64,000 nt of DNA, taken from contig NZ_FMAE01000009.1 in NCBI RefSeq assembly GCF_900094575.1, positions 1 to 64,000 of the forward strand. Direction: 5' to 3'. Positions 60,309 to 64,000 of the stretch are shown one piece after another. Numbering within the stretch: position 1 is the stretch's first letter; each line of letters begins with the position of its first letter. The notes beneath the pieces are model-generated. The model made no database searches, had not been told where the DNA came from, and saw only the letters and a list, made by a program, of their open reading frames with translations. Made by a program: the position numbers and the translations under genes. Origin of the DNA: Bradyrhizobium yuanmingense. GTDB lineage: Bacteria; Pseudomonadota; Alphaproteobacteria; Rhizobiales; Xanthobacteraceae.

Positions 60309-62648
60309 TCAGAAATTGAACGTCGTCGACAGGAGGTAGGTGCGCGGCGCGCCGAGTGATACCGCGCTACTCACCGTGCGATAGGAATTCCAGTACGCCT
60401 CGTTGAACACGTTCTCCACGCTGGCGCGAACAACAATCGGCTTGCCGTTCCAAGGCGATAGGAATGTGTAGCGCGCGCCAAGGTCAACTCGCGTCCACGC
60501 TGGAAGCTCCTGCGTATTCGCATCGTTGGCGTAGCTTTCGCTAGTGTAGATGACCCGGCCGGTCATAGTCAGTCCCGGCAGGAACGGGGTGTCCCACTCG
60601 GCGCCGAGGTTCAAGTTAACCGCCGACACGCCGACGGGAACCTTGCCATTGTAGTTGACGATGATCGATCCGACGGAGACCGCCTGCCTGACGACCTCGC
60701 CGTCAATGAAGCTCACACCACCCAGCACCCGGAACGTCGGGGTCACCTCCCCGAAGGTGAACAGTTCGAAGCCCCGATTGCGCTGCTCGCCGGAAAGTCG
60801 CCTCGCAGGTAGGGTTTGCCCCGGCACTGCGACCGAAATAATGTTCGGACTGGTGATGTCAAATGCGCTGGCAGTAAAGCCGATCCGGCCCATATCGACC
60901 TTCATGCCGACTTCCTTCTGCTTGGTCTGAGCAGGAGGAATGATCTCGCCAACGTTCGAATACGACGTGGCGCCGACAACGACTTCGGGCGCCTTAAGGC
61001 CTTCGATGTAGTTTGCGTAAAGGGAGATGTTCTCCACCGGCTTGACGATGACCGCATAGCCGGGACTCCAGGTCGGAACGTCGACACTCGATTTGGCAGA
61101 GGTCAGCAGGTTCACGCTGTCTACGCCCGCTGTCTGCCGCCTCGCCCCGACAACAAACTGAAGCCTGTTGTTGAACATCGACATCGTATCAGCGATACCG
61201 ACACTGGTAAGCTTGGTTCGCGTCTCCAGATTCTGGGCGACGGTAGCGAAGTTGGGATAAGGGATCGGAACCGGATTGTACAAGTTTGAATTGATCGCAG
61301 CGCCTGCCCTGCCGAACGAACTGTAATCTCGCTCGAAAGCCGAGTAGTTCACAGTCAAGAGATGATTGATGGGGCCGGTATCCACCGAGGCTCGCAGCCC
61401 GACCTCACCTGTATAATTGTCATAAACATCGCGCCCGCTGAATGGAACGGCCGTCCAGTTGCCGTTCGCGTTCGTGATGCGCGGCGATGGATAGACGTAG
61501 TCGATCTCGCTCTTGTGATATCCAGCCGCACCGTACGCCGTCACCGACTCCGTTAAATCGACTTCACCGCGCGTCATGGCAAACGCGTCTTTCGGTTTCC
61601 ATGTCGCCCATTCCGGCATGTAATTGGCGCCGGGCTTCGGAAGGGCGGGAACTGGGATGGTGGTCGCGAACGGAGGACTGGTGGTAAACGTCAGGAACCG
61701 CAGCGGCGGCTTCAGATCATCAGCCTGATAACCGATATCCGTTGAAAAGCGCACGCGTTCACCCCGGTAGTCCAGGTTGAGCACGGCGTTGCCGAACTGA
61801 TCGGTCTGCCGATCATACGCAGTCGAGCCGCCCCGCGCCTCACCATTGAACCGGACGCCCCATTCTTTATGTTCGCCGTATCGACGGCTCACATCGGTTT
61901 GCAGTCCGAACTGAGACCTTGATATGTAAAGTGCAGTGAGTTGCGTGATGTCGAAGTCAGGTGCGCGCTTAGTCACCAAGTTAATGCTACCACCATTGGC
62001 ACCTGCAGGCGGCATGCCGCCGAGAAGCACGCCCGGTCCCTTCAGAACCTCGACGCGCTCAAGGAAATTCGCTGACGTGGAATAGAACGGCGCCATTCCA
62101 TAGAGGCCATTCATGGCGTAGTCGCCACTGTCGTGGTAGAAGCCCCTGATGTAGACACCATCGATGCCATTGCCGGCAGGCGTCTTCACCCGGACCGAGG
62201 GATCGTTGAACAGCACATCGCCGACGGTGCGCGCCTGCTGATTCTTGATCAGCTCCGCCGTATAGCTCGTCTGGTTGAACGGCGTGTTCATCACGCCGCG
62301 ATTGCCGAGCAGACCGAGGCTTCCGCCGGTTGCGACTTGGCCGCCTGCGTAAGCGGGCGGCACCGTGCCGACCGTACCGGTCGAAGGCACCACGTAGGGA
62401 ACGGGTGCAGCGTGGCGCGGAGCCACCGCGGCGACGGATCGCTGTCCACGCGAGGCGCGCGTCGACTGTGATCTCTGGACCGGCTGACGAGCTCTCGGCT
62501 TGGAGGCATCCACGGTCACGGGCGGCAGATTGGATTGCGCAACCGCACGCTGAAGGTCACCCGAAAATTCCATCGACAGTGCGAGATAACTCACCGCGCC
62601 CAACGATAGTGTACGCACGATTTTCCTGGCCGAGAGTTCACGCGTCAT
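60309..62648 (-). CDS. TonB-dependent siderophore receptor
   Basis: A 779-residue outer-membrane receptor. A signal (~1-38) is followed by an unusually long, basic/Ala-Pro-rich linker (~45-110), then the plug with GVYIRGF and VEVLKGPGVLLGGMPPAGANGGSINLVTKRA. The barrel ends with the Phe terminus TYLLSTTFNF. There is no N-terminal STN signalling domain, so it is a plain transporter without a sigma/anti-sigma switch. Linked to the biosynthetic operon on the same strand but separated by a terminator. It is the probable uptake route for the acyl-peptide siderophore made next door. Confidence 0.93.
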   Translation of the reverse strand: MTRELSARKIVRTLSLGAVSYLALSMEFSGDLQRAVAQSNLPPVTVDASKPRARQPVQRSQSTRASRGQRSVAAVAPRHAAPVPYVVPSTGTVGTVPPAYAGGQVATGGSLGLLGNRGVMNTPFNQTSYTAELIKNQQARTVGDVLFNDPSVRVKTPAGNGIDGVYIRGFYHDSGDYAMNGLYGMAPFYSTSANFLERVEVLKGPGVLLGGMPPAGANGGSINLVTKRAPDFDITQLTALYISRSQFGLQTDVSRRYGEHKEWGVRFNGEARGGSTAYDRQTDQFGNAVLNLDYRGERVRFSTDIGYQADDLKPPLRFLTFTTSPPFATTIPVPALPKPGANYMPEWATWKPKDAFAMTRGEVDLTESVTAYGAAGYHKSEIDYVYPSPRITNANGNWTAVPFSGRDVYDNYTGEVGLRASVDTGPINHLLTVNYSAFERDYSSFGRAGAAINSNLYNPVPIPYPNFATVAQNLETRTKLTSVGIADTMSMFNNRLQFVVGARRQTAGVDSVNLLTSAKSSVDVPTWSPGYAVIVKPVENISLYANYIEGLKAPEVVVGATSYSNVGEIIPPAQTKQKEVGMKVDMGRIGFTASAFDITSPNIISVAVPGQTLPARRLSGEQRNRGFELFTFGEVTPTFRVLGGVSFIDGEVVRQAVSVGSIIVNYNGKVPVGVSAVNLNLGAEWDTPFLPGLTMTGRVIYTSESYANDANTQELPAWTRVDLGARYTFLSPWNGKPIVVRASVENVFNEAYWNSYRTVSSAVSLGAPRTYLLSTTFNF

Positions 62649-62806
62649 TCCTGCGCCCCAATTCCACTTGCAAGCACGTCCCCGTCGCTTCCTAACATAC
62701 GACGGTGCTGCGAGAAGGAATTGGGACCTAGAAATTATCTAAGGTTGCACGACGAAACCGTCGTGATCGGAGAAGCGATTTCCTGTTTCGAACTTCACTG
62801 CAAATT

Positions 62807-62839
62807 TTCGAAAGCTTCTAGTTTCAAATCGTTCTAAGC
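62807..62839. promoter_or_regulatory. Possible iron-responsive (Irr-like) element upstream of the receptor
   Basis: The region 62649-62897 upstream of the receptor is AT-rich. At 62825-62838 the minus strand reads CTTAGAACGATTTG. TTAGAACGAT agrees with one half of the iron control element described for Bradyrhizobium Irr targets as I recall it; the second half is degenerate (TAGAAG). The same CTTAGAACGAT string occurs at 26912-26922. Low confidence. Confidence 0.25.
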
Positions 62840-62897
62840 GCCGATCCAACATGTGACATGCAGGCGATACGCTGTCACTCCGTCCGGAATTCTGTAT

Positions 62898-64000
62898 TTA
62901 GCCAAGCAGGTTGCGTATGGTGCGCACGAATATTCTTGCACCAATTTCTATCAACTGATCCGGAAAGTCGTAGTTCGACTCATGCAGCCCGGGATGCTCT
63001 TTGCCGGCTCCCAGGAAAAACATCGCCGACTTCGAACGGGAGCCAAAACGTCCGAAGTCCTCGGAGCCACGCAGTGGAAGGCCCTCCGCCGAATGTCGCA
63101 CCCCCTCTGCGTCCAGCGCGCTTCTAAGCTGGGCAACAGCATCGACGTCGTTTGCGCAATGATTGAAGACGTCGCGATAAGCGATTTCCGTGCTCAGCCC
63201 CTCGCCGGCCGTCACGCGCCGAACCAAGTCTTCCGCCTCCAGGCGGAGCCGTTCCATCATCATGTCGGTGCATGTTCTCAGTGTCGCCCACAATTCGCCG
63301 AAGCCCGGCGCGATACCGAACGCAGGCTCCCCAAGTCTTGCGTGGGTGACCGTCAGCATTGAGAAGTCGTCGTCTAGCTCCGTCCCGCGCCCGAGCGCGG
63401 GTATCTCCAGCAGAAGCCTGGCGAGCGCGTCTTTCGGGGAGATACCGAGCGCCGGATTCGACGCGTGCGTCGTTCGTCCTGATAATCTGATCTGCATTCC
63501 TTGCGAGGCGCAATTCACCAAACCTTCGGCAAGAGAGACCTGTCCAAGACCGAGGCCGGGAAGGTTATGCAGCGCGAAGACAAAGTCGGGCCGCACCTGC
63601 TCAAACTTCGCGTCAGCCAGAACGGCGGCCGCACCGGACCCGTCCTCCTCGGCCGGCTGAAACAGGAGCGCTACGCGACCTCGGCTTGGACGTTGCTGGC
63701 TCAGATTTTGCGCTACGGCCGCCAGAATTGCCATATGACCATCATGACCGCAGAGATGGGCCTTTCCTGCTATCAGCGATCGATGCTTGAGTTCTGATTT
63801 TTCTTGAATCGGCAGTGCATCCAGTTCGGCCCGAAGCATGATCGTCGGGCCAGACTCACGTCCATCATAGATTCCAAGCACGCCGTGACCACCGAGGCCC
63901 GAAACGATCCTGTCGGCACCCGCCGCCTGAAGACGGGCCCGCACGGCTTCCGCGGTTTTTGCCTCTTGCCCCGACAGTTCCGGCACGGCGTGAAGATGGC
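62898..64000 (-). CDS. M20-family amidohydrolase (5' end outside window)
   Basis: At least 367 residues of an M20/ArgE-hippurate-type metallohydrolase; the 5' end is cut by the window edge. The frame continues upstream of the first possible start as LHAVPELSGQEAK, matching the family N-terminal helix. Metal-site motifs CGHDGH and QPAEEDGSGA are intact, and the dimerisation domain and C-terminal HPGLHESNYDFPDQLIEIGARIF are complete. Typical substrates are N-acyl amino acids or indole-acetyl conjugates. It lies 249 bp from the receptor start. N-deacylation of the lipopeptide is conceivable but not shown; it may equally be an unrelated neighbour. Confidence 0.85.
   Translation of the reverse strand, partial: HLHAVPELSGQEAKTAEAVRARLQAAGADRIVSGLGGHGVLGIYDGRESGPTIMLRAELDALPIQEKSELKHRSLIAGKAHLCGHDGHMAILAAVAQNLSQQRPSRGRVALLFQPAEEDGSGAAAVLADAKFEQVRPDFVFALHNLPGLGLGQVSLAEGLVNCASQGMQIRLSGRTTHASNPALGISPKDALARLLLEIPALGRGTELDDDFSMLTVTHARLGEPAFGIAPGFGELWATLRTCTDMMMERLRLEAEDLVRRVTAGEGLSTEIAYRDVFNHCANDVDAVAQLRSALDAEGVRHSAEGLPLRGSEDFGRFGSRSKSAMFFLGAGKEHPGLHESNYDFPDQLIEIGARIFVRTIRNLLG

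Overview
The window is high-GC and has alphaproteobacterial gene content, most like a Bradyrhizobium-type rhizobial relative. Grounds for this are the YbfB/YjiJ MFS carrier, DUF2218-SIP fusion, HisKA_2-type kinase, TAT-exported oxidoreductase, a tRNA-Lys(CTT) remnant, and upstream sites resembling Irr control elements. The organism is inferred from gene style only, because no rRNA or other marker gene is present. 

Region 1 (1-1294) is gene-poor. It holds a 3' tRNA-Lys fragment (47-95) with no 5' half, as an integrase attachment-site remnant would look, and two copies of a ~110 bp dispersed repeat. 

Region 2 (1295-25418) is a catabolic or detoxification block built largely from duplicated families: two crotonase-fold proteins, two VOC proteins (one fused to an HbpS/GlcG-like domain), three Asp-nucleophile alpha/beta hydrolases, two related proteins of unknown function, and two large regulators (OmpR-type winged helix + NB-ARC-like ATPase + TPR-like C-terminus). 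It also has an IorAB-type molybdenum hydroxylase, an isochorismatase-fold hydrolase, an orphan histidine kinase, and a LysR-controlled SDR/tautomerase/MFS operon. Six of its transcription units are preceded by the same tandem 10-bp-period element, CTCGC-N5-CTAAC-N5-NTAAC(-N5-ATAAC), always in the same orientation relative to the gene. I propose it is the operator of the winged-helix regulators and defines an undescribed regulon. 

Region 3 (25419-27147) is a second gene-poor junction with a degenerate tRNA-Ser 3' end, two more copies of the dispersed repeat, a strong hairpin and a small helix-hairpin-helix protein. Repeats of one family therefore bracket region 2. 

Region 4 (27148-62648) is a complete acylated-peptide (lipopeptide) siderophore locus: ornithine N5-hydroxylase, hydroxyornithine acyltransferase, PvdE-like exporter, siderophore-interacting reductase, FhuC/FhuB/FhuD-type importer, esterase, two NRPSs of about 3,520 and 3,240 residues, a SyrP-like aspartyl hydroxylase, type II thioesterase, MbtH protein and TonB-dependent receptor. 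NRPS-1 reads FAAL-ACP-C-A(Asp)-T-E-C-A(hydroxyornithine-like)-T. NRPS-2 reads C-A(aromatic-like)-T-C-A(Gly)-T-C-A(hydroxyornithine-like)-T-TE. Colinearity predicts fatty acyl-D-(beta-OH)Asp-hOrn-X-Gly-hOrn: one beta-hydroxyaspartate and two hydroxamates, which is enough for hexadentate Fe(III) binding. 

Region 5 (62898-64000) is an M20 amidohydrolase cut by the right edge. Start codons were moved from the longest reading frame where a ribosome binding site or family length decided it. All specificity codes and motif alignments were made by eye.
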